6,412 nt of DNA from Odoribacteraceae bacterium (GTDB taxonomy: Bacteria; Bacteroidota; Bacteroidia; Bacteroidales; Marinifilaceae). The stretch's first letter is position 1, and each line of letters opens with the position of its first letter. This document shows, piece by piece, positions 6,210 to 6,412 of the stretch. The stretch is taken from NCBI GenBank assembly GCA_031279175.1, contig JAITJA010000017.1:1-6412 (forward strand), given 5' to 3'. Under the pieces are notes generated by a model. The model worked only from the letters and a program-made list of their open reading frames with translations, did no database searches and was not told the origin of the DNA. Made by a program: the position numbers and the translations under genes.

Positions 6210-6412
6210 ATGATCGAGTTCCCGTCCCGCTTCGAGTTAAAGATCAATGGAATAACCAGCACGATATTCAAAAATTTAAATGCCTTGCTAACTCAGTTAG
6301 ATTGCTTGTTAACTGAGTTAGATTGCTTGTTAACTGAGTTAGATTGCTTGTTAACTGAGTTAGATTGCTTGTTAACTGAGTTAGATTGCTTGTTAACTGA
6401 GTTAGATTGCTT
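6210..6412 (+). CDS. Possible partial gene reading through the 21-bp array as leucine heptads
   Basis: From ATG 6210 a frame stays open to the window edge (67 complete codons), preceded by an in-frame stop at 6174-6176. It begins MIEFPSRFELKINGITST, reaches ALLTQLD at residues 25-31, and then reads CLLTELD repeatedly. Leu at positions 3 and 6 of each unit gives the 3-4 spacing of a coiled-coil a/d core. The diverged first unit keeps these leucines, and one of its four base changes is synonymous. Against it: the frame is truncated, no ribosome-binding site is evident, a - frame is also open across the whole array, and the sequence could be a non-coding minisatellite. I recognise no family in the first 24 residues. 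Confidence 0.25.
   Translation, partial: MIEFPSRFELKINGITSTIFKNLNALLTQLDCLLTELDCLLTELDCLLTELDCLLTELDCLLTELDC
6280..6412. repeat. 21-bp tandem repeat array, open at the right edge
   Basis: The unit ATTGCTTGTTAACTGAGTTAG occurs five times without a single difference (6301-6321, 6322-6342, 6343-6363, 6364-6384, 6385-6405), followed by the first seven bases of a sixth copy at the edge. A diverged copy at 6280-6300 matches the unit at 17 of 21 positions. There are no spacers, so it is not a CRISPR array. Each unit holds the interrupted palindrome TAACT-G-AGTTA; the diverged copy holds CTAACT-C-AGTTAG. Perfect identity points to recent expansion by slippage or unequal recombination. The array is much more AT-rich than the neighbouring genes. 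Its total length is unknown. Confidence 0.97.

Noticed and set aside
6044..6271. - strand 75-codon frame upstream of the glycosidase
   Set aside because: It has no recognisable domain, its composition is atypical, and it starts within a few bases of the AT-rich flank of the repeat array. Chance openness is the simpler explanation.
6280..6412. CRISPR array
   Set aside because: The repeats are directly adjacent with no spacers and the period is only 21 bp.

Overview
The window looks like a chromosomal fragment of a GC-rich member of the Bacteroidota, probably Bacteroidales. The grounds are a TonB-dependent receptor with an N-terminal carboxypeptidase-regulatory-like domain, a lipoprotein gene directly behind it, a periplasmic GH63/MGH1-like glycosidase of the kind common in gut Bacteroidota, and gene starts with AT-rich leaders and no clear Shine-Dalgarno sequence. 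The genus cannot be fixed from the sequence.

Layout: positions 1-168 are a non-coding leader with a short direct repeat at the left edge and a cluster of GTTAC/GTAAC pentamers. From 169 to 4316 on the + strand lies an apparent two-gene operon: a 984-residue outer-membrane TonB-dependent receptor (not of the classical SusC type as far as can be read), then a 381-393-residue lipoprotein I cannot assign to a named family. A strong hairpin at 4349-4374 separates it from a convergent - strand gene (6025 to 4388) for a secreted (alpha/alpha)6-barrel glycosidase. Positions 6026-6412 have no securely identified gene and end in a perfect 21-bp tandem repeat that runs off the window.

How the parts may work together: receptor and lipoprotein most likely form an outer-membrane uptake or binding pair, with the lipoprotein anchored in the outer membrane. 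The glycosidase is on the opposite strand behind a terminator, so it is a separate transcription unit; a shared substrate is possible but nothing in the sequence shows it.

The least explained part is the right edge. Five identical 21-bp units follow one diverged copy. The period is seven codons. In the + frame it reads as a leucine heptad (CLLTELD) continuous with an ATG at 6210. In a - frame it reads as another leucine heptad (LTQLTSN) ending at a stop at 6268. Each unit also carries an 11-bp interrupted palindrome (TAACT-G-AGTTA). Coding heptad array, protein-binding array and silent minisatellite are all live readings. Both window edges lie in short repeats, which would fit contig ends broken at repeats.
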